From NCBI GenBank assembly GCA_900768075.1, contig CAAGBN010000073.1, forward strand, positions 1-28,906: a stretch of DNA of 28,906 bases, read 5' to 3'. The notes beneath the pieces are model-generated. The model did no database searches. It was not told the DNA's origin and worked only from the letters and a program-made list of their open reading frames with translations. Position 1 is the stretch's first letter; the number at the start of each line of letters is the position of its first letter. Both the position numbers and the translations under genes were made by a program. Shown piece by piece: positions 13,508 through 21,311 of the stretch. This stretch comes from Clostridia bacterium. GTDB taxonomy: Bacteria; Bacillota; Clostridia; Oscillospirales; Acutalibacteraceae.

Positions 13508-15769
13508 TTAAAGTTTGTTTCTCTGAATCTTACCGCTGATTGTCTTGGGAAGCTCATCACGGAAGACAACTATACGGGGATATTTATAAGGAGCTGTATT
13601 CTTCTTAACGTAGTTCTGAATTTCCTTCTTGAGCTCTTCTGTAGGCTCAGTACCCTTTGTCAGAACGATACTTGCCTTAACAACCTGACCTCTCATTTCG
13701 TCGGGAGCAGCTGATACACCGCATTCAAGAACATAGGGAAGCTCCATAATAACGTTTTCGATTTCAAAGGGTCCGATACGGTAGCCCGATGACTTGATAA
13801 CGTCATCAATACGGCTTACATACCAGTAGTAACCGTCTTCGTCACACCAAGCTGTATCACCTGTATGATACATACCGTCGTGCCATACTTCTGCAGTTTT
13901 TTCATCATCCATATAATAACCCTTGAAGAGACCGCAAGGAATCTTTTCGTGAGTACGAACAACAATTTCACCTGTTTCACCAACAGCGCATTCGTTACCG
14001 TCGGGATCAACAATAGCTATATCATAGCAAGGTACGGGTTTACCCATAGCACCGGGCTTGGGAGTAGTACCTGCAAGGTTACCGATTGTAAGAGTGGTTT
14101 CAGTCTGACCGAAGCCTTCCATAATTACGATGCCTGTAGCCTTTTCAAACTGATAGAACACTTCAGGATTGAGAGCCTCACCTGCTGTTGTTGCATATCT
14201 GATTGATGAAAGGTCATACTTAGAAAGGTCTTCCTTGATAAGCATTCTGTACATTGTGGGAGGTGCGCAGAATGTAGTGATATGATACTTAGCGAACATA
14301 GGAAGAATCTCTGCAGCATCAAATCTGTCAAAGTCATAGGTAAATACTGCACCTTCGCACATCCACTGACCGTAGAATTTACCCCACATAGCCTTACCCC
14401 AGCCTGTATCTGAGATTGTAAGATGAAGGTCGTTGGGCTGTACTGTATGCCAGTATCTTGCTGTGATGAAGTGACCGAGAGCATACTTGTATGAGTGAGC
14501 TGCAATTTTAGGATAGCCTGTTGTACCTGATGTGAAGAACATAAGCATTGTATCGTCACCGCAAGCTGTGTCAGCAGTACGCTCATAGATGCTTCTGAAG
14601 AGCTTATATTCTGTATCAAAGTTGTGCCAGCCCTCTCTGTCAGCGCCAACTATAATTTTATACTTAAGGCCGTCATATTTAGCTGCAGCCTTGTCAACGT
14701 GATTTGCAACGTCGCCGTCTGCAGTACAGAGAATTGCTGTTACACCTGCAGCCTTGAAGCGGTAATCAAAGTCGTGCTCAACGAGCTGATTTGTAGCAGG
14801 AATAATAACTGCACCGATCTTATGAAGAGCAAGAGCTGTGATCCAGAACTGATAGTGACGCTTGAGTACGAGCATTACTCTGTCGCCCTTCTTGATGCCG
14901 AGTGAAAGGAAGTAGTTAGCAGCACGAGCTGACTCCTTCTTCATATCGTTATATGTGAATCTTCTCTCAGTTTTATCGTTTGCAATGTGAAGCATTGCGA
15001 GCTTGTCAGGGTACTTGTCAGCAACAGCGTCAACAATGTCAAATGCAAAGTTGAAAGTATCCTCGTTCTTATAATCAAGCTTCTTAAGAACACCGTTTTC
15101 ATCTTCTTCTGTATCGATGAACTTTTTAACCTCGAGATTATGTGCAGCCTTAGCAGTAACAAAGGTCTTTTCGATTTCCTTGGTATCAGCTTCTTCATCC
15201 CCTGAGATAACAACTGCAAGGAATGTGCAATCCTCACCGTCAACAGCAATCATACCGTGAGGTGATGAGCTCTTATAATAGATGCTGTCGCCCTCTTCGA
15301 GAACCTCAGTGTGGTTGCCGACACGTACCTTGAGCTTACCTGAAAGAACGATATCAAACTCCTGACCGCCGTGTGTGATTGTATGAATAGGCTTATTCTG
15401 AAGCTCTTCTCTGTATTCATACTTAGCAAGATAAGGTTCAGCAAGCTTGTTTCTGAAAAGAGGAGCAAGGTTGTTGATTTCAATGCCGTCTTCTTTGGAT
15501 GTAATCTTGCCCTGACCCTTTCTTGTAACTGTATATGATGAAAGGTTACTGCTCTTACCCTCAAGAAGGTCGGTCTTGCCGATGCCGAATGCTTTAGCAC
15601 ACTTATGAATAAATGAGAAAGGAAAATCTGCAGTGCCTTTTTCATATTCACGGTACTGTTCGGCAGTAATGTCAGTTTTTTCAGCCATTTCTTCTACACT
15701 GAAACCGCATACTTCTCGCATTTCTTTTATACGAAAAGCTACTTCCATGAGTTGATTATTCATTTCCAT
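13508..15769 (-). CDS. XRE-type HTH / cupin / acyl-CoA synthetase fusion
   Basis: A 753-residue three-part protein. Residues 9-65 form a helix-turn-helix of the XRE type (FRIKEMREVCGFSVEEMAEK, then a YEKG segment). Residues about 100-190 form a cupin (HGGQEFDIVLSGKL, later SSPHGMI). Residues about 225-753 form an AMP-forming acyl-CoA synthetase with TSGTTGYPK (413-421), GFGQTE (552-557), HTGDTA (635-640), SRIDDVIKSSGYRIGPFEIE (652-671) and the adenylation lysine K747 in GKIQR. SDTGWGKAMW resembles medium-chain (ACSM-like) synthetases, which accept short branched acids. The start is ATG 15769 after GGAGG; a TTG five codons earlier lies in that ribosome site. It is the first gene after the Ile-type T-box. 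DNA-binding capacity and substrate are inferred. Confidence 0.88.
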   Translation of the reverse strand: MEMNNQLMEVAFRIKEMREVCGFSVEEMAEKTDITAEQYREYEKGTADFPFSFIHKCAKAFGIGKTDLLEGKSSNLSSYTVTRKGQGKITSKEDGIEINNLAPLFRNKLAEPYLAKYEYREELQNKPIHTITHGGQEFDIVLSGKLKVRVGNHTEVLEEGDSIYYKSSSPHGMIAVDGEDCTFLAVVISGDEEADTKEIEKTFVTAKAAHNLEVKKFIDTEEDENGVLKKLDYKNEDTFNFAFDIVDAVADKYPDKLAMLHIANDKTERRFTYNDMKKESARAANYFLSLGIKKGDRVMLVLKRHYQFWITALALHKIGAVIIPATNQLVEHDFDYRFKAAGVTAILCTADGDVANHVDKAAAKYDGLKYKIIVGADREGWHNFDTEYKLFRSIYERTADTACGDDTMLMFFTSGTTGYPKIAAHSYKYALGHFITARYWHTVQPNDLHLTISDTGWGKAMWGKFYGQWMCEGAVFTYDFDRFDAAEILPMFAKYHITTFCAPPTMYRMLIKEDLSKYDLSSIRYATTAGEALNPEVFYQFEKATGIVIMEGFGQTETTLTIGNLAGTTPKPGAMGKPVPCYDIAIVDPDGNECAVGETGEIVVRTHEKIPCGLFKGYYMDDEKTAEVWHDGMYHTGDTAWCDEDGYYWYVSRIDDVIKSSGYRIGPFEIENVIMELPYVLECGVSAAPDEMRGQVVKASIVLTKGTEPTEELKKEIQNYVKKNTAPYKYPRIVVFRDELPKTISGKIQRNKL

Positions 15770-15796
15770 TATAAACGCCTCCAAAATTATTTTAAC

Positions 15797-16079
15797 AACA
15801 AAAAGCTCGCCTCAAAGTAAACCTTTGAGACGAGTAAATAACTAAATAATACCCGCGGTACCACTCAAATTGCGATTATATAACCGCCACCTTCAAGCTC
15901 CTGTAAGCTCTATGCATTAACGCAGCAATCACGAAGGGCGCCTACTGATAAATGAACTTTCGGACCCTCAGCTCAGAAGTGATAGGATATTGAAACGTCA
16001 CAATACTGACTTGCAGCACCGTCAGCTCTCTGTAATTGCTCTGAATCATCCGTCTTCGTCACAGCTTTTATATTAAATT
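15797..16079 (-). promoter_or_regulatory. T-box riboswitch leader, specifier probably ATC (Ile)
   Basis: On the minus strand the leader shows Stem I elements GAAGACGGAT and AGAGAG, then the 3' side ATCC-TATCA-CTTCTGAGC. GAAG pairs with CTTC and GGAT with ATCC around the specifier loop. In that frame the specifier is ATC (15981-15983), isoleucine. The T-box core TGGTACCGCGGG lies at 15852-15863, followed by the terminator at 15800-15834. TGGT in the antiterminator bulge fits a tRNA with discriminator A, as for tRNA-Ile. Uncharged tRNA would switch on the downstream synthetase-oxidoreductase-ilvE operon. The T-box identity is near certain; the specifier was read by hand. Confidence 0.9.
15800..15834 (-). 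terminator. T-box-controlled terminator (Ile leader)
   Basis: On the minus strand, CTCGTCTCAAAG (15823-15834), 5-base loop, CTTTGAGGCGAG (15806-15817), then CTTTTT. A 12 bp stem placed right after the T-box core, as expected for attenuation. Confidence 0.9.
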
Positions 16080-16085
16080 TGTAAT

Positions 16086-16114
16086 ATTTTATCACTTTGA
16101 AATCTTATTGTCAA
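16086..16114 (-). promoter_or_regulatory. sigma-A-type promoter of the Ile T-box operon
   Basis: On the minus strand, TTGACA (16109-16114), 17 bp spacer, TAAAAT (16086-16091). Transcription would start near 16079, just before T-box Stem I. Confidence 0.8.
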
Positions 16115-16142
16115 TAGTAAATGCGATAATTTTTTTAGTTTT

Positions 16143-16961
16143 TTACAGTAAAATTCTGCTTTCATCAATGCTGAAAAGTCCCAGTGCATTTTTATAGAGA
16201 ATACTCTCCTGCTCTGCCTGCGTGAGATTCATAGCCTTGAAGCGTTCTATCTCGGTTTCGTGGCTCCACATAGGAAAGTCTGTTGCAAAAAGAACGTGAT
16301 CAGCTCCGTAGGCTCTGACTAATTCTCTGCTCTCGTCAGCTGTAAGCCAATCAAAGGATGATGAACAGTCAACATAAAAATTATTATAACTGCTGAGAGT
16401 TGCTGCAGCTTCCTTCCAGCATGACCAACCGCCGAAGTGAGCACCGATAACCGTCAGCTTCGGAAAGTCATCGAGAACTTTTTTCATTCGCTGTGGGTTG
16501 GAATAATCATATCTGTGGTCGCCTGTGTGAAGAAGCACAGGCAGATTGCTTTTCTGACACATCTCGTAAATTTTATAGCACTTTTCATCATCAATATTAA
16601 ATTTCTGAAAGTCCGGATGCATCTTTACACCCTTAAGACCAAGTGAAATAATTTCAGCTATATCCTCTTCGACAGTTTCGCTGTCAGGATGAAGTGCACC
16701 GAGACCTGTCATAAGACCCTCTGACGTTCTGACAGTATCAGCTATAAAAGTATTGATTGAATGCACCTGCTTTGGTGTTGTTGCAACAGAAAAAATCACA
16801 TAGTGCTTAACACCTATTTTCGCACCGTGTTCAACCAAAGTCGAATATCTGCCGTCATAGTACATTGAAAGATCATAAAACTGACCTATAGCTTCAACTG
16901 CCTTATCTGCAATCTTGTCAGGATAGATATGACAATGTGCGTCAATTATAGGATAATTCAT
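16143..16961 (-). CDS. amidohydrolase-2 family TIM-barrel metal-dependent hydrolase
   Basis: A 272-residue protein of the amidohydrolase 2 (PF04909-type) family, full length. Visible metal and active-site motifs are DAHCHIYP (7-14, the HxH pair), GVKMHPDFQKF, LLHTGDHRYDY, GAHFGGW and the late Asp in LFATDFPMW. Family members are hydrolases or decarboxylases of cyclic or aromatic acids, so the substrate is unknown. AAAGGTGA precedes ATG 16961. It lies 59 bp after the TIM-barrel/synthetase fusion, with a hairpin in the gap, and is probably the last gene of the Leu-type T-box operon. A role in releasing or processing an acid for the synthetase upstream is possible, but position is the only evidence. 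Confidence 0.85.
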   Translation of the reverse strand: MNYPIIDAHCHIYPDKIADKAVEAIGQFYDLSMYYDGRYSTLVEHGAKIGVKHYVIFSVATTPKQVHSINTFIADTVRTSEGLMTGLGALHPDSETVEEDIAEIISLGLKGVKMHPDFQKFNIDDEKCYKIYEMCQKSNLPVLLHTGDHRYDYSNPQRMKKVLDDFPKLTVIGAHFGGWSCWKEAAATLSSYNNFYVDCSSSFDWLTADESRELVRAYGADHVLFATDFPMWSHETEIERFKAMNLTQAEQESILYKNALGLFSIDESRILL

Positions 16962-16988
16962 TTAAATCACCTTTATTTTAAGTTTTAA

Positions 16989-17014
16989 TTGGCGAACCCC
17001 GAAGGATTCGCCAA
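16989..17014 (-). terminator. intergenic hairpin, possible partial terminator
   Basis: TTGGCGAA (16989-16996) and TTCGCCAA (17007-17014) form a perfect 8 bp stem between the fusion gene and the amidohydrolase gene. The run after it on the minus strand is only TTAAAACTT, so termination is probably weak; it may lower expression of the amidohydrolase or stabilise the upstream message. Confidence 0.5.
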
Positions 17015-17020
17015 CTGAAT

Positions 17021-19522
17021 TTATGCTGTTTCTACAGAGTTTGCTTTCTGAAGACCGTATTTTTCAATAGCGAGTTCGCGCATTCTGTATTTAAGAATTT
17101 TACCTGCAGCATTCATGGGGAATGCATCAACGAAATCAACATACTTGGGCACCTTATGCTTAGCCATATGGTCACGGACAAACTGCTTCATTTCTTCGGC
17201 AGTCATACTCTCGCCCTCTTTAAGGATTACACAAGCCGCGATTTCTTCACCGTACTGCTCATCGGGTACACCGATAACCTGAACGTCACTTACCTTGGGG
17301 TTAGTGTAGATAAATTCTTCGATTTCCTTGGGATAGATATTCTCACCGCCACGGATGATCATATCCTTAAGACGGCCTGTGATTTTGTAGTTACCGTCTT
17401 CTGTCTTGCAGGCAAGGTCGCCTGTGTGAAGCCAACCGTCTTTGTCAATGGCACTTGATGTAGCCTTGGGCATCTTGTAGTAGCCCTTCATAATATTGTA
17501 GCCTCTTGCTACAAATTCACCGATTTCACCGACAGGTAAGTCCTCACCTGTTTCCGGGTCAACAATCTTACATTCGATTTCGGGAAGAGCTCTGCCTACA
17601 GTAGAAACACGAACCTCAAGAGAGTCATCAGTTGAGCTCATTGTACAGCCGGGTGAAGCTTCTGTCTGGCCGTAAACAATGGTGATTTCATCCATATGCA
17701 TCTTGCCTACAACGTCTTTCATTGTTGCGATAGGACAAGGTGAGCCTGCCATAATACCTGTTCTCATATATGAGAAATCGGTCTTTTCAAAGTCAGGATG
17801 CTCTAAAAGAGCGATAAACATTGTGGGTACACCGTGGAAAGCTGTAATCTTTTCCTGATTGATACAAGCAAGAGCAGGCTTTGGTGTAAAGTAAGGCAGA
17901 GGATAAAGTGTAGCGCCGTGTGTCATTGATGCAGTCATTGCAAGCACCATACCGAAGCAATGGAACATAGGCACCTGAATCATCATTCTGTCAGCAGTGG
18001 AAAGATCCATTCTGTCACCTATACACTTACCGTTGTTAACTACGTTATAGTGAGTGAGCATAACTCCCTTTGGGAAGCCTGTAGTACCTGAGGTGTACTG
18101 CATATTACATACATCGTTGGGGCTGACGCCTGCAGCGATTCTGTAAACCTCTTCTACGGGCACGTTTTCGCTTCTTTCCATAGCCTCATCCCAGGTAAGA
18201 CAGCCTTTTTTCTTGAAACCGACTGTAATAACGTTTCTGAGGAAGGGAAGTCTTCTGCAGTGGAGAGGCTGACCCGGCTTGGTGTTTTCAAGCTCAGGAC
18301 AAAGCTCACCGATAATATCTGAATAGTGTGAGTCACGGTATGACTCAATAAGAATGAGTGTATGAGTGTCAGACTGCTTGAGAAGATACTCAGCCTCGTG
18401 AATTTTATAAGCAGTATTAACTGTAACGAGTACAGCACCAATCTTAGTAGCTGCCCAGAAAGCGATATACCACTGAGGAATGTTAGTTGCCCAAACAGCA
18501 ACATGACTACCGGGCTTGATGCCTAAATCAAGGAATGCACGGCAGCATTCATCAACATCGTCTCTGAATTCAGCGTAAGTTCTTGTATAATCAAGGGTTG
18601 TATACTTGAATGCAAGCTGGTCAGGGAATTCCTCAACCATTTTGTCAAGAACCTGAGAGAAAGTCTTTTCTACAAGAGTTTCCTTTTTCCATACATACTT
18701 ACCGTTGCCGCGGTTGTTATAGTAAAGATGGCTCTTACTTCTTGAGGGAGCGTGGAACTTCTGCATATACTGGCTGAAGTGAGCGAGAATTACATCAAGC
18801 TCATCAAGGTCGCTCATCCAATCAAGATTCCAGTCAAGTGAAATATAACCGCTATAGTTAACCGATGCGAGAGCATTGATCATAACCTCAGTAGGCATAT
18901 TGCCCTCACCTATAAGACAGTACTCCCCGTCTGAATCCTTAAGGTGTACGTGCTTGACATATGCGCCAAGGTTGGTGATAGTCTTTTCAGGCTCTTCGCC
19001 TTTAACACAGAATGTATGATACATATCCCAGAGTGCAGCGATTGAGTCACTTGAGAATTCCATAAGAACATCTCGAAGTACACTTGTGTCTGCAAAGATA
19101 CCCTTAGTCTTAAGAAGAATAGTTACATTCTTTTCATAGGCATATTCGTGTACCTGAGAAAGCACCTCAATAACATTAGCCTTTGCATTTTCACTGTCGG
19201 AAGCAAAGAAAGAAACATAAGGAACTTTAATTGATGCTGTGAAGTCAATGTATTCTTTAACCTTGCTTACTGTCTCGGCAGTGTCCTGCGAAGCAATATC
19301 ATCACTGTAGTTTACAACGGGTATGTTGAGACCCTTGTCTTTTAAACCTCGGATTGTAGCACCGCTGTTATACTTGTCAAATGCACCGTTTTTCTCAAAA
19401 TATGAGGGATATGCACTTGCACAAAGGTCGATACCTTTATAGTCATTTTCAATGGCAAGGTTAATCATATCCTGAAAGGTATAATCTTCCCAGCCTTTAA
19501 CACTGAAAGAAAGCTTTAACAT
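17021..19522 (-). CDS. TIM-barrel (xylose isomerase-like) / acyl-CoA synthetase fusion
   Basis: An 833-residue two-domain protein. Residues 1 to about 255 resemble the xylose-isomerase-like/AP-endonuclease-2 barrel (GIDLCA, ALWDMYHTF at 163-171, KHVHLKDSDGEY at 190-201). The usual first metal-ligand Glu seems replaced (LLKTKG at 136-141), and the last position is Asp (ISLDWN). Residues about 285-825 form an AMP-forming acyl-CoA synthetase: YTSGTTGFPKG (476-486), YGQTEASPG (617-625), LHTGDLA (698-704), GRLKDMIIRGGENIYPKEIE (716-735) and the adenylation lysine in AAGKILK. The order resembles ACSF2-type medium-chain ligases. It starts 3 bp after the LeuA-like gene, with GAGGAGG inside that gene, so the two are translated together under the Leu-type T-box. 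An isovalerate-type substrate is an inference from that control. Confidence 0.87.
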   Translation of the reverse strand: MLKLSFSVKGWEDYTFQDMINLAIENDYKGIDLCASAYPSYFEKNGAFDKYNSGATIRGLKDKGLNIPVVNYSDDIASQDTAETVSKVKEYIDFTASIKVPYVSFFASDSENAKANVIEVLSQVHEYAYEKNVTILLKTKGIFADTSVLRDVLMEFSSDSIAALWDMYHTFCVKGEEPEKTITNLGAYVKHVHLKDSDGEYCLIGEGNMPTEVMINALASVNYSGYISLDWNLDWMSDLDELDVILAHFSQYMQKFHAPSRSKSHLYYNNRGNGKYVWKKETLVEKTFSQVLDKMVEEFPDQLAFKYTTLDYTRTYAEFRDDVDECCRAFLDLGIKPGSHVAVWATNIPQWYIAFWAATKIGAVLVTVNTAYKIHEAEYLLKQSDTHTLILIESYRDSHYSDIIGELCPELENTKPGQPLHCRRLPFLRNVITVGFKKKGCLTWDEAMERSENVPVEEVYRIAAGVSPNDVCNMQYTSGTTGFPKGVMLTHYNVVNNGKCIGDRMDLSTADRMMIQVPMFHCFGMVLAMTASMTHGATLYPLPYFTPKPALACINQEKITAFHGVPTMFIALLEHPDFEKTDFSYMRTGIMAGSPCPIATMKDVVGKMHMDEITIVYGQTEASPGCTMSSTDDSLEVRVSTVGRALPEIECKIVDPETGEDLPVGEIGEFVARGYNIMKGYYKMPKATSSAIDKDGWLHTGDLACKTEDGNYKITGRLKDMIIRGGENIYPKEIEEFIYTNPKVSDVQVIGVPDEQYGEEIAACVILKEGESMTAEEMKQFVRDHMAKHKVPKYVDFVDAFPMNAAGKILKYRMRELAIEKYGLQKANSVETA

Positions 19523-19525
19523 ATT

Positions 19526-20935
19526 TTACGCCTCCTCATAAACAATCTTGTTGAGAGCATTGAGATAAGCTCTGATACTTGCACCGATAATGTCGGTTGA
19601 AAGACCCTTACCTGAATAGAGCTTACCGTTTGAACGAAGCTTAACAACAGCTGAGCCTACAGCCTCCTGACCTTCGGTTACTGACTGAATCTGGAAATCA
19701 TCAAGCTCATAGTGGTGACCGATAATCTGTTCAATAGCGTGGAAAGCTGCATCGATAGGACCGTCACCGCCACAAAGGCCGCGGATAACTTCACCATTCT
19801 TTTTAACAGTAATGTTAGCAGTTGCAGGAATAATATTACCACTGTTGATAACATAGCTTTCAAGGAAGTATGTTGTGGGCACCTGAAGAGCAACTGAAGC
19901 GATAATAGCATCAAGCTCTTTTGCTGTAACAGTTTTCTTGCTGCTGATGCGCTTGAATTCTGTATATACGTTTGAGATATCTTCGGCACTGAGGTCATAG
20001 CCGAGCATAGCTACTGCTTTGCTTACTTCTGTGATATCATCGTGCTCGCTGAGTGAGAAATCCTCTGATGTAGCCGAGATATCTGAAATAACATTCTTAG
20101 CTGTATGAGCGTTTACAATCCAGGAAATCTGCTTTGCAGCCTTGTGGAATTCAGTTGTTCTGACACCTGTCATATAGCCGAATTCGTCACCGAAGTTCTT
20201 GATAATATGGCAGATTGACTCCATTGAGGGAGCAAATACTGAGGGTACAGATGAAACCTTAACTTCGTTTGCACCTGCCTTGATAGCACTTACACTGCCT
20301 GCTGTAGCCATTTCAAGCTCATTGCCGCACTGGAAGCCAACATTTACATTTTCAGCTTCAGGTACATTCTTATATAAATCAGAAATAAGAGCTGAAATAT
20401 CCTCAGGGAACATCTTGCCTGCTGTATCACTGAGAGTAACAGTTGTTGCACCGTTTTCAATAGCAGTAGCGATTGCCTTATAAAGGAAGTCGGGCTCACT
20501 TCTTGTTGCATCATCTGCGATAAACTCAACATCAGCACAAAGAGCCTTAGCTCTCTTTGTGAGGTCAGCAATCATATCAATAACTGCAGCGGGCTTCTTG
20601 CCGCAGATATATTCCATCTGTACAGTTGAAGTGGGAACTTCAATCTGAATACGGGGGCTCTTGGCACCTGAAAGTGCCTGAGCAACTCTCTCAACGTCGC
20701 TTTCGTTAAGGTTAACGGGTACTGCAATAATACTGCTTGCAGTTACACATGATGAGATAGACTTAATAAGAAGCATATCTGTTTTTTCTTTTACAATAGC
20801 GGGAAGCTCGATAACTGATACATGGATTTTGTTGAGTAGCTTGGCAATTTCAATCTTTTCTCTGAAAGAAAGTGAACAGTTACCTGATTTGGCAGCCTGT
20901 TTCAATGTGATGTCAGCGATTGATAATTTTTGCAT
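19526..20935 (-). CDS. 2-isopropylmalate synthase-like protein lacking the metal ligands
   Basis: A 469-residue protein with LeuA architecture: an N-terminal TIM barrel (1 to about 270), linker, and C-terminal leucine-binding/dimer domain (about 355-469). The barrel keeps EIAKLLN, DDATRSEPDFL (141-151) and LSDTAGKMFPEDI (168-180). The catalytic TLRDGEQ is TLKQAAK (10-16), so the metal-binding Asp is Gln12. The HCHND metal motif reads QCGNE (202-206), so both His ligands are lost, and the NGIGERAG segment is gone. The regulatory domain is well kept (GGDGPIDAAFHAIE, STDIIGASIRAYLNALNKI). It is therefore probably not an active synthase but may still bind leucine. A Leu-type T-box precedes it. 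The start at 20935 has AAGGAG upstream. Often annotated only as an isopropylmalate synthase regulatory-domain protein. Confidence 0.85.
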   Translation of the reverse strand: MQKLSIADITLKQAAKSGNCSLSFREKIEIAKLLNKIHVSVIELPAIVKEKTDMLLIKSISSCVTASSIIAVPVNLNESDVERVAQALSGAKSPRIQIEVPTSTVQMEYICGKKPAAVIDMIADLTKRAKALCADVEFIADDATRSEPDFLYKAIATAIENGATTVTLSDTAGKMFPEDISALISDLYKNVPEAENVNVGFQCGNELEMATAGSVSAIKAGANEVKVSSVPSVFAPSMESICHIIKNFGDEFGYMTGVRTTEFHKAAKQISWIVNAHTAKNVISDISATSEDFSLSEHDDITEVSKAVAMLGYDLSAEDISNVYTEFKRISSKKTVTAKELDAIIASVALQVPTTYFLESYVINSGNIIPATANITVKKNGEVIRGLCGGDGPIDAAFHAIEQIIGHHYELDDFQIQSVTEGQEAVGSAVVKLRSNGKLYSGKGLSTDIIGASIRAYLNALNKIVYEEA

Positions 20936-21000
20936 TTTAAAAAACTCCTTAAATTCTATTTATCACTTCTGCATTTCATTTAAGCTTACGGTATCACAAT

Positions 21001-21037
21001 AAAAAAATCCCCGAAGTTACCCGTGTAACTTCAAGGA
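21001..21037 (-). terminator. T-box-controlled terminator (Leu leader)
   Basis: On the minus strand, TCCTTGAAGTTAC (21025-21037), 4-base loop, GTAACTTCGGGGA (21008-21020), then seven T (21001-21007). A 13 bp stem with two G-U pairs. Confidence 0.9.
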
Positions 21038-21276
21038 CGAATAATTATATCCGTGGTACCACCTTGATTACTGCTAAGCAGTCACTTTTGTTCAAAGCTC
21101 AGACAAGCTTTTAGCCATGATAACGGGGCAACCGGAACCACCTACACAACCGAAGTCTTCAGCAGTTCTGCTCAGAAAGGAGACTGAATTGAATTTATGT
21201 ATCGGTTTACACCTGACACCGACTCTCTGAAATCATAAGAGACAATCCATAATTTCTTCAACGCATTTGTGATATT
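21001..21276 (-). promoter_or_regulatory. T-box riboswitch leader, specifier probably CTC (Leu)
   Basis: On the minus strand, GAAGAAATTATGGATTG and AGAGAGTCGGTG form the 5' side of Stem I. CAATTC-AGTCTCC-TTTCTGAGC is the 3' side of the specifier loop. Aligning the conserved TTTCTGAGC with the Ile leader gives CTC (21180-21182), leucine. The T-box core AAGGTGGTACCACGG lies around 21051-21065, and a strong terminator follows at 21001-21037. TGGT fits discriminator A of tRNA-Leu. It controls the LeuA-like gene and the fusion synthetase. T-box identity is near certain; the specifier is a hand alignment. Confidence 0.9.
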
Positions 21277-21282
21277 GCAAGT

Positions 21283-21311
21283 ATAATAGCACTTTAAAAT
21301 AGAAAAGTCAA
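21283..21311 (-). promoter_or_regulatory. sigma-A-type promoter of the Leu T-box operon
   Basis: On the minus strand, TTGACT (21306-21311), 17 bp spacer, TATTAT (21283-21288), with predicted start near 21276. The -35 sits in the left arm of the inverted repeat 21307-21340. Confidence 0.75.

Noticed and set aside
19526..20935. Calling the gene a decayed leuA pseudogene
   Set aside because: The frame is intact over 469 codons, the C-terminal domain is well conserved, and T-box and ribosome signals are sound. The changes are substitutions at specific catalytic sites rather than random decay.
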